From Thinopyrum elongatum (lineage: Eukaryota > Streptophyta > Magnoliopsida > Poales > Poaceae): 64,000 nt of DNA. Below the pieces are notes generated by a model that had not been told where the DNA came from, ran no database searches, and saw only the letters and a program-made list of their open reading frames with translations. This document shows, piece by piece, positions 1-10,688 of this stretch; positions within the stretch are counted from its first letter, which is position 1, and every line of letters starts with the position of its first letter. The position numbers and the translations under genes were made by a program. Location of the stretch: NCBI GenBank assembly GCA_011799875.1, contig CM022298.1, positions 261,199,757 through 261,263,756 of the forward strand, read 5' to 3'.

Positions 1-1396
1 CAAGTGTAGTAATGATAGTAGATATTGATTTTTCTAATAGGAACAATAAAGAAACAGCAAGGTAACAAGTAACAAAAGTGATCACAAACGGTATTGCAAA
101 GCTTGAAAATGAGGCCTAGGGTCCGTACTTTCGCTAGTGCAATCTCTCAACAATGCTAATCTAATTGGATCATATAACCTTCGGTCAACGCGCGATGAAG
201 AATCACTCCAAAGTTCTTATCTAGCAGAGAACATTAGAAGAAATTGTTTGTAGGGTACGAAACCACCTCAAAGCTATTCTTTTCGATCAATCTATCCTAG
301 AGTTCGTACTAAAATAACACCTAGCTATTCTTTCCAATCGATCTAACCAAGAGTTCGTACTAAAATAACACCATATGATACACATCAACCAACTTCTAAT
401 GTGACCTAGATACTCCAATGTCACGACGAGTATCTGTGAGTTGATGATGCGATATGCATCAAACAATTTTAGATTCATAACACTCGATCCAACACAAAGA
501 ACCTCAAAGAGTGCCCAAAGATTTCTACCAGAGAAACAAAGAGAAGAACGTGCATCAACCCCTATGCATAGATTACCCCAATGTCACCTCGGGAATCAAC
601 GAGTTGAGTGCCAAGACATAGATCAAGTGCTCTCAAATCCATAAAAGTATTCAATCCGATAAAACAAAATCTCAAAGGGAAAACTCAATTCATCACAACA
701 AGATAGAGAGGGAAAAACACCATATGATCCAACTATATTAACAAAGCCCGCGATACATCAAGATCGTGCCATCTCAAGAACACGAGAGAGAGAGAGAGAT
801 TAAACACATAGCTACTGGTACAAACCCTCAGCCCCGAGGGTGGACTACTCCCTCCTCATCATGGTGGCCGCCGGGATGATGAAGATGGCCACCGGTGATG
901 ATCTCCCCCTCCGGCAGGGTGTCGGAACGGGGTCTAGATTCATTTTTCGTGGCTACAGAGGCTTACGGCAGTGGAACTTCTGATCTAGGGTTACCCCGAG
1001 GGTTTTTGGAATATTTGGCAATTTATAGGGCTAAGAGGCGGTGCAGGAGGCCACCGAGGTGGGCACAACCCACTTGGGCGCGCCTGGGCCCCCAGGCGCG
1101 CCCTGGTGGGTTGTACTCCCCTCGAAGCTCCCCTCTGGTACTTCTTTGGCCCACCGGGTGTCTTCTGGTCCAGAAAAAATCTCCAAAAAGTTTCGCTGCG
1201 TTTGGACTCCGTTTGGTATTGATTTTCTGCGATGTAAAAAACAAGCAAAAAACAGCAACTGGCACTAGGCACTATGTCAATAGGTTAGTCCCAAAAAATG
1301 ATATAAAGTTGCTATAAAATGATTGTAAAACATCTAAGAATGATAATATAACAGCATGAATACTTCATAAATTATAGATATGTTGGAGACGTATCA
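1..1396 (-). repeat. 3' LTR of element A (truncated by window edge)
   Basis: It matches 5775-7148 almost base for base, with scattered substitutions and small indels. The window starts inside it. It ends in GACGTATCA on the plus strand, followed directly by the polypurine-tract side of the internal region. It contains the GC-rich perfect hairpin at 1076-1103. Confidence 0.92.
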
Positions 1397-4300
1397 GCAT
1401 CCCCAAGCTTAATTCCTACTCATCCTCGAGTAGGTAAATGATAAAAGAAATAATTTATGAAGTGTGAATGCTAGCAAAGTGCATAAGTTTGATCAATGAT
1501 AATTTCAATCACTTTTCCTAGCATCATAACAACAATTCTTCCTCATTAAACTCATCATGATAAAGTAGCAATTGAAAATGGAATTTTTGTTGTGGAAAGC
1601 TACCTATCATATTCATCATATACACTTTCTTTTGTTGCATGGACATTTGGACTTGAATGATTCAAAGCAATAGTCTATAATTTGACATGAGGACGTCAAT
1701 ACTCAAGCATATCAACAAGCAACCATGTCTTTCAAAATATCAACACTAAAGAGAGTTATCCCTAGCCCATCATGCTCAATCATTGATCCATTCGCAAAAC
1801 ACACTCGCATATTAGCTACATCCAATGCTCAAGTACGATCATAGTGCCCCTTAGTTGGTGCTTTATAAGAGAAGATGGAGACCCAAATAAAAATAAAAAT
1901 TGCATAAAGTAAATAGATAGGCCCTTCGCAGAGGGAAGTAGGGATTTGTAGAGGTGCCAGAGCTCAAAGCTTAAATTGAGAGATAAAATTTTTGATAGGC
2001 ATACTTTTCCCGTCAACGAGAACGACCGAGTAATTCCCAACACTTTCCATGCTAGATATATCATAGGCGGTTCCCAAACAGAAAATAAAGTTTATTCCTT
2101 TTTCCACCATTCTTTCACGATCCCTGGCTAGCCGTATCCACGGGTGCCCTCCATACCAACACTTTTCAAGGAATTTATTATTTGACAACATAAAGTAAAT
2201 TCACTTCTCATTTCGGGACTGGGCATCCCTAATACCTTTGCCGTACTCTCGTGCAATGACAAGTGAATAAACACTCATCTTGAGAATAACACATCTAGCA
2301 TGGAAAATGTTGGCCACCCCTACCCCTTCATGAGCGGTACGAGCACACAAAAAGGAAATTATTTTGAAAATTTAGAGATGGTACACACAAATTTGCTTAG
2401 AACGGCATGGAAATACCGCATATAGGTAGGTACGGTGGACTCATTTGGCACAACTTTGGGTTTAAGAATTTGGATGCACAAGTAGTATTCCCACTTAGTA
2501 CAAACAGAGGCTAGCAAATGGATTGAGAAGCAACCAACCAAGAAATGAAAATTCACATAAACAAGCATTGAGCATAACTAACACCGAATAATGCACCACA
2601 AGTAGGATGTAATTTCATTGTGTAATTATTGACTTTCGTGCTTGCATAGGGAATCACAAACCTTAACACCAATATTCTTACTAAAGCATAATTACTCACC
2701 AACATGACTCACATATTATTATCTCCATATCGCAAACTATTGCAAGAAATCAAACTTATCATATCCAGTGATCTACATGAAAGTTTTTATTATATCCTTC
2801 TTGAATATCCATTACTTTGGGAATAAATTTATGTATTACCATGGCTACTAAAAAGCTCTCAAATAAATTTAAGTGAAGCACGAGAGCATAAGTATTTCTT
2901 CAAAAATTTCAATTCTCAAAATAATCTAAGTGAAGCATGAGAGTAAATGACAAACTACTCCAAAAAGATACAAGTGAAGATCAAATGAGTAGTTAAGTAA
3001 ATGGGTAGCTAATTGAAGACTCTCTCTTATTTAAAACTTTCAGATCTAAGTATTTTATTAAAACAGAAAGCAAAACAAAATAAATTGACATTCTAAGAAT
3101 AGCACACATCATGTGAAGAAGCAAAAATTAGGCTCAACCGAGGCTAACCGATAATTGTTGATGAAGAAAGGTGGGATGCCTACCGGGGCATCCCCAAGCT
3201 TAGATGCTTGAGACTTCTTGGATTATTAACTTGGGATGCCTTGGGCATCCTCAAACTTGAGCTTTTGTGTCTCCTTAATTCCTTTTATATCACGGTTTCC
3301 TAAATCTTAAAAACTTCATCCACACAAAACTCAACAAGAACTCGTGAGATAAATTAGTATAAATCAATGCAAAAACCTTATCATTCTCTACTGTAGAAAA
3401 TCACTAAAATTATTATTCAGCATTGCATACTAAATGCCTCTGCATATTTAATACTCCTGTCCTCAAATAGAATCATTAAACAAGCAAACAATGCGAACAT
3501 AACAGCAATCTGTCTAAACAGGACAGTCTGTAAAGAGTGCAATTGTACTCATACTTCCCTAACTCCAAAAATTCTGAGAATTTACCACACTGTATAAAAT
3601 TTATCATATCTTATTGTGCAAGAAGTTTCAACATTTTATCACATTCTGAATTTTCTGGATAATTATTGCAACAGCGATAAACTTTCTGTTTTGAAACAGC
3701 AACTCATATATTTGCAAAATAAGCATGGTGATGGCTATCCTTGCCACTTTTATTGAAATAAAATATTCAAAACATTATTCTAAATAACAGCAAGAAAATC
3801 CTAATAAAATAAAATGACTCTCCAAGCAAAACTCATATCATGTGATGAATGAAAATATAGCTCCAAGTGAGGTTACCGATAATGTTGAAGACGAAAGAGG
3901 GGATGCCTTCCGGGGCATCCCCAAGCTTAGTTGCTTGGATCTTCCTTGAATATTTCCTTGGGGGTGCCTTGGGAATCCCCAAGCTTAGGGTCTTGTCACT
4001 CCTTATTCTTCTCATATCGATATCTCACCCAAAACTTGAAAACTTCAATCACACAAAACTTAACGGAACTTCGTGAGATGGGGTAGTATGATAAAGACAA
4101 ATCATTCACTTTGGTACTGTCAAAGTCAAGATTCATAATTGTTCTCACACAATGCCTACTGTACTCTACAATTTCCACAATTTATATTAAGCAATATAAA
4201 CCATAGAAACTAGAAAACAACCAAATTATACATTGAAAACATAATCTGTCAAAAACAGAACAGTACATAAATATCAGAATTAAGGTCATACTTATGTAAC

Positions 4301-4632
4301 TCCAGAAATTCTGAAAACTTAGGACAACGTAGAAAATTTGTATACCCATCAACTGTAAAAAATTAATAATTTTTCCACGTTCCAGTAAAATACAGGAATT
4401 TCTGCACTGGACGCAAAAATTTCTGTTTTTGCACAGAATGAAGTCAACTATCATCCACACTATCCCAAAGGTTTACTTGGCACTTTATTGAAAAAAAAGC
4501 TATAAAGCAAGATAACTACAGTAGCCTAATCATGTGAACACACAAAAACAGTAAGGGTAAATTTTGGGTTGTCTCCCAACAAGCGCTTTTCTTTAATGCC
4601 TTTTTAGCTAGGCATGATGATTTTAATGATGC
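1397..4632 (-). other. Non-coding internal region of element A
   Basis: An AT-rich stretch of 3.2 kb with no convincing ORF on either strand. It holds repeated short phrases (for example AAGTGAAGCA(C/T)GAGAG at about 2870 and 2930) and, from 3120 to 4400, two copies of a module described separately. In the element's own orientation this is the 3' non-coding half between the ORF and the 3' LTR. Confidence 0.7.
3120..4400 (-). repeat. Duplicated hairpin-bearing module inside element A
   Basis: Two diverged copies of a roughly 500-bp segment start near 3120 and 3850. Each opens with two stem-loops: GGGATGCC pairs with GGCATCCC (3174 and 3900 regions), and a CTTGGG...CCCAAG-type arm follows about 50 bp on. 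The phrase CATCCCCAAGCTTAG is present in each copy. Downstream similarity (CACACAAAACT, GTGAGAT, AATCTGTC, ACTCC-AAAATTCTGA) continues through about 3600 and 4330. The same module occurs once in element B at 29915. Confidence 0.75.
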
Positions 4633-5397
4633 TCACATAAAAGATAAGAATTGAAACACAAAGAGAGCATCATGAAGCATATGACTAGCACATTTAAGTC
4701 TAACCCACTTCCTATGCATAGGGATTTTGTGAGCAAATAACTTATGGGAACAAGAATCAACTAGCATAGAAAGACAACACAAGTGCAACTTCAAAACTTT
4801 CAACATAAAGAGAGGAAACTTGATATTATTGCAATATGTAAAAGCATATGTTCCCCTCTCATAATAATTTTCAGTAGCATCATGAATGAATTCAACAATA
4901 TAACTATCACATAAATCATTCTTTTCATGATCCACAAGCATAGAATTTTTCTTACTCTCCACATAAGCAAATTTATTCTCATGAATAGTGGTGGGAGCAA
5001 ACTCAACAAAATAACTATCATGTGATTGGAAATTAAAATCATGATGACAAGTTTCATGGTTATCATTATTCTTTATAGCATACATGTCATCACCATAATC
5101 ATCATAGATAGGAGGCATGCTTTCATCATAATAAATTTTCTCATCAAAACTTGGGGGACTAAAAATATCATCTTCATCAAACATAGCATCCCCAAGCTTA
5201 TGGCTTTGAATATCATTAGCATCATGGATATTCAAAGAGTTCATACCAACAACATTGCTATCATACTCATCATTGAAAGATTTATTGTCAAACATTTTAT
5301 AGAATTCTTCCTCTATTAATTGAGCACAATTTTCCTTTCCATCATTTTCACGAAAGACATTATAAAGATGTACAATATGATGCAACCTCAATTCCAT
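4633..5397 (-). CDS. Element A ORF, 254 residues, function unknown
   Basis: The only long ORF of element A. It begins about 100 bases inside the primer binding site, the position of gag in ordinary LTR elements. It has no zinc knuckle, protease, RT or integrase motif. The middle is rich in Asp, Asn, His and Tyr (an acidic stretch around residues 70-130), and the C-terminal third is hydrophobic and basic. Two short motifs, NYYERGT and a later IPMHRKWVRL, recur in the same order in the ORF of element B (NYYERGT, MPMHMKRVRL), so the two proteins share ancestry at their C-termini. The coding frame is intact from ATG to stop. The role is unknown; a structural or regulatory protein of a non-autonomous element is the simplest inference. 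Confidence 0.6.
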   Translation of the reverse strand: MELRLHHIVHLYNVFRENDGKENCAQLIEEEFYKMFDNKSFNDEYDSNVVGMNSLNIHDANDIQSHKLGDAMFDEDDIFSPPSFDEKIYYDESMPPIYDDYGDDMYAIKNNDNHETCHHDFNFQSHDSYFVEFAPTTIHENKFAYVESKKNSMLVDHEKNDLCDSYIVEFIHDATENYYERGTYAFTYCNNIKFPLFMLKVLKLHLCCLSMLVDSCSHKLFAHKIPMHRKWVRLKCASHMLHDALFVFQFLSFM

Positions 5398-5493
5398 TTT
5401 TTTGTAGTTTTCTTTTTATAAACCAAACTAGTGATAAAACAAGAAACTAAAAGATTCAATTGCAAGATCTAAAGATATACCTTCAAGCACTGA

Positions 5494-5513
5494 CCTCCCC
5501 GGCAACGGCGCCA
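5494..5513 (-). promoter_or_regulatory. Primer binding site of element A
   Basis: On the minus strand this reads TGGCGCCGTTGCCGGGGAGG, ten bases inside the 5' LTR. It is the tRNA-annealing site for minus-strand DNA synthesis and sets the orientation of the element. Confidence 0.8.
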
Positions 5514-5523
5514 GAAAAGAGCT

Positions 5524-7148
5524 TGATGTCTACTACACAACTTGTTCTTGTAGACTCGTGTTGGGCCTCCAAGCGCAGAGTTTTGTAGGAGAGTAGCAAA
5601 TTTCCCTCAAGTGGATGACCTAAGGTTTATCAATCCGTGGGAGGTGTAGGATGAAAATGGTCTCTCTCAAACAACCCTGCAACCAAATAATAAAAAGTCT
5701 CTTGTGTCCCCAACACACCAAATACAATGGTAAATTGTATAGGTGCACTAGTTCGGTGAAGAGATGGTGATACAAGTGTAGTAATGATAGTAGATATTGA
5801 TTTTTGTAATAGGAACAATAAAGAAACAGCAAGGTAACAAGTAACAACAGTGAGCACAAACGGTATTGCAATGCTTGAAAATGAGGCCTAGGGTCCGTAC
5901 TTTCGCTAGTGCAACCTCTCAACAATGCTAATCTAATTGGATCATATAACCTTCCCACAATGTGCGATGAAGAATCACTCCAAAGTTCTTATCTAGCGGA
6001 GAACATAAGAGAAATTATTTGTAGGGTACGAAACCACCTCAAAGCTATTCTTTTCGATCAATCTATCCTAGAGTTCGTACTAAAATAACACCAAGCTATT
6101 CTTTCCGATCGATCTAACCAAGAGTTCGTACTAAAATAACACCATATGATACACATCAACCAACTCTAATGTCACCTAGATATTCCAATGTCACCACGAG
6201 TATCCGTGAGTTGATTATGCGATACGCATCAAACAATTTCAGATTCATAATACTAGATCCAACACAAAGAACTTCAAAGAGTGCCCAAAGATTTCTACCG
6301 GAGAAACAAAGAGAAGAACATGCATCAACCCCTATGCATAGATTACCCCAATTTCACCTTGGGAATCCGCGAGTTGAGTGCCAAGACATAGATCTAGTGC
6401 GCTTAAATCCATAAAAGTATTCAATCCGATAAAACGAAATCTCAAAGGGAAAACTCAATTAATCACAACAAGATAGAGAGGGAAAAACACCATATGATCC
6501 AACTATATTAACAAAGCCCGCGATACATCAAGATCGTGCCATCTCAAGAACACGAGAGAGAGATTAAATACATAGCTACTGGTACAAACCCTCAGCCTCG
6601 AGGGTCGACTACTCCCTCCTCATCATGGTGGCCGCCGGGATGATGAAGATGGCCACCGGTGATGATCTCCCCCTCCGGCAGGGTGCCGGAACGGGGTCTA
6701 GATTGGTTTTTCGTGGCTACAGAGGCTTGCGGCGGCGGAACTTCTGATCTAGGGTTACCCCGAGGGTTTTTGGAATATTTGACAATTTATAGGGCGAAGA
6801 GGCGGTGCGGGAGGCCACCGAGGTGGGCACAATCCACCTGGGCGCGCCTGGGCCCCCAGGCGCGCCCTGGTGGGTTATGCTCCCCTCGGGTACTTCTTTG
6901 GCCCACCGGGTGTTTTCTGGTCCAGAGAAAATCTCCAAAAAGTTTCGCTGCGTTTGGACTACGTTTGGTATTGATTTTCTGTGATGTAAAAAACAATCAA
7001 AAAATAGCAACTGGCACTAGGCACTATGTCAATAGGTTGGTCCCAAAAAATGATATAAAGTTGCTATAAAATGATTGTAAAACATCTAAGAATGATAATA
7101 TAACAGCATGAATACTTCATAAATTATAGATACGTTGGAGACGTATCA
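5524..7148 (-). repeat. 5' LTR of element A, 1625 bp
   Basis: Complete LTR bounded by TG and CA (TGATGTCTAC at 5524, GACGTATCA ending 7148, plus strand). The GC hairpin at 6840-6867 is the same as in the other LTR. The sequence after 7148 is F-box coding sequence in frame, so this LTR marks the insertion point in that gene. Confidence 0.93.
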
Positions 7149-9002
7149 GCTGTCAATAAGCGGAGGCGGGTCGAGCAAGAATCGCAAGCGACTCCGGTAG
7201 GCCTAGACTTCATCAGCATCCTCCCTGATGATATGTTGATAGTCATCATCTCCCTCCTCCCAATCAAATATGGGGCACGGACAACCGTCCTTTTCCAGCG
7301 GTGGCGCCCCCTATGGCACTCCACCCCTCTCAACCTCATCGACACTCACAAGCTCCAGCATGGCTATCGCAAAAGTTTGGACGCATTGTCCGAGATCCTC
7401 GGCAGACACCATGGCCCAATCAGAGGTCTTATCACGGGCAAGTTCCGTTCCAACGGCAAGGACCGAGCCAATCTTGACGAGTGGTTCCGATCCCCAGCCC
7501 TAGATCAGCTCGAGGAGCTTAGTTTTAATGATGGGCATATGCGCTTGCTGCCAACGTCCACGCTGCGCCTCGCCAGGTTCATGAACTGCCATTTCCCCCC
7601 GATTAATGATGCGCCCGCTCTTTTTCTACCATGACTGAAGCACCTCGAGCTCGTTGTCGTCTGCATCCCAAAGGATGACATGGAGCGCCTGCTCCACGGC
7701 TGTACTACACTCGAGTACCTTCGTCTTCAGGCGATCAATGGGTTGAGTAGCTTCTACATCACCTCCATGACTCTCCGGACTATTTATGTGTATTGCTGGT
7801 GCTGCAACAAGGGATCACATAAGGTGTATCACAGTATGGTCATTGAGGACACACCTTCACTTGAGAGATTACTTGTAGCTTATGAACAAGGTCTAACAAA
7901 ATCAATGTCATTTATGCGCCGAAATTGACAGTGGTGGGCTACCCGTCTGTCAAATACTTCGAACTTGTTATTGGATCCACACCCGTTCAGGTACAATAGT
8001 CGCCTTCTTCCTCTCCTTCTTGAAATTAACATTATTTCTAATTTTTAAGATGTATGTTCATGTGTCATCCAGAAAATGATTCTGACAAGCTTGACCCTGA
8101 ATATGCACGTAGTGAAGGTCTTGGCACTAGAATTTATCGGCCCCAACCTGGACCAAGTTGTCAGTTTCCTGAGATGATTTCCATGCCTGGAGAAGCTATA
8201 TATCGAGGTGATGCTCCTTTCCTGTTAAATGTTAACCATAAGGGAGTTCATTTTTTGGTACCTTTTCCCAAGTTTACAATGACAATGTACTACGATTTCT
8301 AAAGGAATTTTTGAGGATTCCAGTACATACATATTTTTTCCCCATATTGGTTGCTTGATTCATATGGTTACAATCCATAAGCATTTCTCCTTTGGATTCA
8401 TCTGTACTAGTTTTCATAGGGAAATTTCCATCCACTCCAACCTGTTGTGAAGAAGCCTACAATTTTTCTAAATTGTAATCAAATGCCCATGTTAATCATG
8501 TAGGATCGAAGATGGCACGTCACTCTATTAGTGTATTTTAGAAATCCTGCAAACCAAATAGGCCTGTAGTAGTGTTCTAAACTGCATGTAGGCACTAATA
8601 CATTCTCTTCTTTTGCAGATAAGATTAGGTCCGGTGGTGGATAATGTGATGCAATATAACAATCACATTGAATGCCTTGATCTGCATCTCTCAGAGATTA
8701 CTTTGAACTCCTACCGAGGGACCTTACCGAAGATTATATTTGCCAGGTTCTTTGTTGTCAGAGCAAGGGTACTAAAGGTAATGAGGTTTGCCCTACATTT
8801 ATTTCACAAAAATGAATGGTTTGTTGATTAGCGTCGGCGGCTGCGGCAGAATGGAAAAGGCTCCGAAGAAGCTGAATTTCATTTTGGAACTTCAGCTGAC
8901 AGAGTAATTGGAAGTCATTATGTCAAGCCCATACATGACTTGTTAGTGGCTGATCCCTTTGCAGAAATGATGAGGTTTCAAAACAAGCCTTTCAAGTGGT
9001 AA
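7149..9002 (+). pseudogene. F-box/LRR protein with FBD-type C-terminus, interrupted and decayed
   Basis: The translation from 7149 runs in frame through a basic N-terminal patch (NKRRRVEQ) into an F-box (LDFISILPDDML...IISLLPIK...RW at about 7206-7310), then leucine-rich repeats (LKHLELVVVCIPKDDMERLL at about 7635). Three exons can be followed: 7149 to about 7998 (donor GTACAA), 8073-8207 (IGPNLDQVVSFLR, FPCLEKLYIE, FBD region) and 8619-9002, all phase 0. F-box proteins are substrate receptors of SCF ubiquitin ligases. Lesions are TGA at 7632, a frameshift near 7885, TGA at 8175 and TAG at 8829. The frame then ends at a normal-looking TAA at 9000. Element A separates this body from the start codon, of which only about ten codons appear missing. 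The exons are GC-rich, as usual in grasses. Confidence 0.88.
8208..8618 (+). other. Intron 2 of the F-box pseudogene
   Basis: It begins GTGATG after LEKLYIE and ends CTTCTTTTGCAG before IRLGPVVDN. It is AT-rich and contains no other feature. It is inferred from protein-family continuity on both sides, with phase 0 at both junctions. Confidence 0.65.
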
Positions 9003-9855
9003 TATCAGTTTGAACCTCTCTTATGTCCATGTTCAACTGATCAACGCGGTCGTCTCCAGCTGCATGAGCTGAATTTCATTTCTAATATCAATTTGAACCT
9101 TGCAATCTTCGAATTTGAGCCATATAACTCTGGAATTTGAACCGTGTAATATTCCAGGCTTTGGTGGTACAATCATTGAAATGACATCGTATAAGACTCG
9201 TATATTGGTAGTACTATTTTGACCTTAATATGCAATGGAGATAGATTTTATTTACCATTCTCGAATGTGTTTCCTCTGTCGATCTCATCGCAAACAATAT
9301 GTATAGCTTATTCGACTGCGATCTTCGACATTATTGCACATAGTTGGTTTCATCAATTGCGTGCCCTATAGAGCGCATAATTAATTATTGCACTTGAGTG
9401 TCCATCATTACCCTTCTATGTAACTTTGACCTCATCACCCACGGGTAAACTTATGGTCGAAGTAATTCCACCCACTTCGTTTTTGCAAAGTTTTTTGCCA
9501 ATAAATGCCCATGATTTGCCCCTCTTCTAGCCGACGCGTTGCCAAACTAGCCTGGCGGGAAGCTTTGCGCGGTTGCGCGCGGTAACCTGGGCGGTTGCGC
9601 GGGAACAGGCTCACCAACGATACATTTGGCGCCTCTTCGAGCCCACGCGTGGTCAAACAAAACGCGTGTGGGGTGCTCAAGCGTGCACTGGAATCCTCCG
9701 CTATGAACGCGATGACAAGACGTGACGATTACAGGCCGGCCGACCCCCATTTATTACAGCGGCCATTTAACCCTTGTGTCTCTTCAACCTTTCGATTGCG
9801 CCCCAGTATTGCAAGAAGCACACCCATGATGACAAATTCTTAGAGGGTATCCTGT
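9003..9855. other. Spacer between F-box and exonuclease pseudogenes
   Basis: 9003-9430 is AT-rich with no coding signal; it is plausibly the 3' flank of the F-box gene. From about 9430 to 9855 the sequence becomes GC-rich, with repeated phrases such as GCGCGG(G/T)T and ACGCGT, and looks like the promoter and 5' leader of the following exonuclease gene. I could not find a CACTA-type end here. Confidence 0.4.
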
Positions 9856-10587
9856 GTGGCTCCAATGGCGCTCCGGGCGGTTGCCGACGACGAGCAGCAA
9901 TTCACCATGCATGCCGTAGTGTACACCCACAGAAGGTTCACGGAGCTTTCGGTGGTGTACACCAACAACTCGGTCTGGGTGGAGCACTCCATCCACACCA
10001 TGGAACCGTTGCTTGCTGAGGAGAAGTACAAGGTGGTCGGGTTCGACATCGAGTACACCCGCGCTCGTGCCGGGTCTCGTCACATGGTCGTCGTCGCCTA
10101 GATGTGCGTGCGCAATCACGTCCTCGTCTACCACTACTGCCTGGCCACAAGGCCTTGTGAGCGTTTCGCCAGATTTGTCAACATCCCCCACTACATGTTC
10201 GTTACAGTGGACATCACCAATGATGTAAAGGTGCTCAAGAATTCGGATATCGCCTGCCAGAATCTTGTCGACACCCAGGGCCAATACAAGATCTGGGGCA
10301 GCAAGAAGCATGAGAAGTACTCACTGGTTCACCTCGCCGAGGCCATTATCAACCTCTACTACAGAGACATGAAGGATTCCTGCAACAAGGATAAGCATGC
10401 CCGGCACTCGGCCTGGATGAAGAAACTCGACAAAGCTCATGTCGTGTACGCGGCCAAGGAGGCGTACATGAGCTACGAGATGTACAGGCGGATCGTTGAC
10501 ATGAGGAAGTGCCATCTTCCCCAAAACAGCCAGGGATCCCGCCGGAAGCACAGCATGGCAAGCGTCGTCATAATAAGAAGTAAATGA
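9856..10587 (+). pseudogene. 3'-5' exonuclease domain protein (Werner/RNase D-like), copy 1
   Basis: A 243-codon frame, open apart from one TAG at 10099-10101. The DnaQ-fold motifs appear in order. Exo I is VVGFDIEYT, with the paired acidic residues D and E (about residues 56-64). An Exo II-like VDITNDVKVL segment follows near residue 119. Exo III is YAAKEAYMSYEMY near residue 205, where the usual Asp reads Glu. A basic Ser/Arg-rich tail ends the protein. Such domains cleave DNA or RNA from the 3' end using two metal ions. The TAG falls just after the Exo I strand, so a product would lack Exo II and III. The closest match in the window is the inverted copy at 34437-35063, which shares its 3' flank and downstream repeats. 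Start at 9856 is the first ATG of the frame. Confidence 0.82.
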
Positions 10588-10688
10588 TTAGATGCTCGTT
10601 TCTCCTAGTTTAGTATGCATGTAATTGTTTACTTTGGTGTGTGGAAATGTTATGTGTATAGTCACTTATGTAATTGTATGCTTAGTTT

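Larger units (their letters stand above)
1..7148 (-). mobile_element. Non-autonomous LTR retrotransposon A (Sabrina/WHAM-like)
   Basis: Two near-identical long direct repeats, a truncated copy at 1-1396 and a full one at 5524-7148, flank a 4.1-kb internal region. On the minus strand each begins TGATACGTCTCC and the full copy ends in TAGTAGACATCA. A TGGCGCC-type primer binding site lies just inside the right repeat, so the right repeat is the 5' LTR. A purine-rich tract containing AAGCTTGGGGATGC abuts the left one. No reverse transcriptase, integrase or protease is visible; the only sizeable ORF is at 4633-5397. The element therefore depends on a partner for mobility. The left end is outside the window, so the target duplication (right side begins GCTGT at 7149) cannot be confirmed. 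The family name is a guess from the LTR ends. Confidence 0.88.

Noticed and set aside
895..1317. 140-codon ORF in the LTR of element A (also 6659-7069)
   Set aside because: It crosses the GC hairpin of the LTR and overlaps open frames on the other strand. The two copies differ by an indel that changes the product.
7680..7928. Separate small ORF downstream of the F-box ORF
   Set aside because: It is in the same frame as 7233-7634 and continues its leucine-rich repeats; the intervening TGA is a lesion, not a gene boundary.
10102..10587. Independent gene starting at ATG 10102
   Set aside because: The ATG directly follows an in-frame TAG, and the sequence continues the exonuclease fold begun at 9856.
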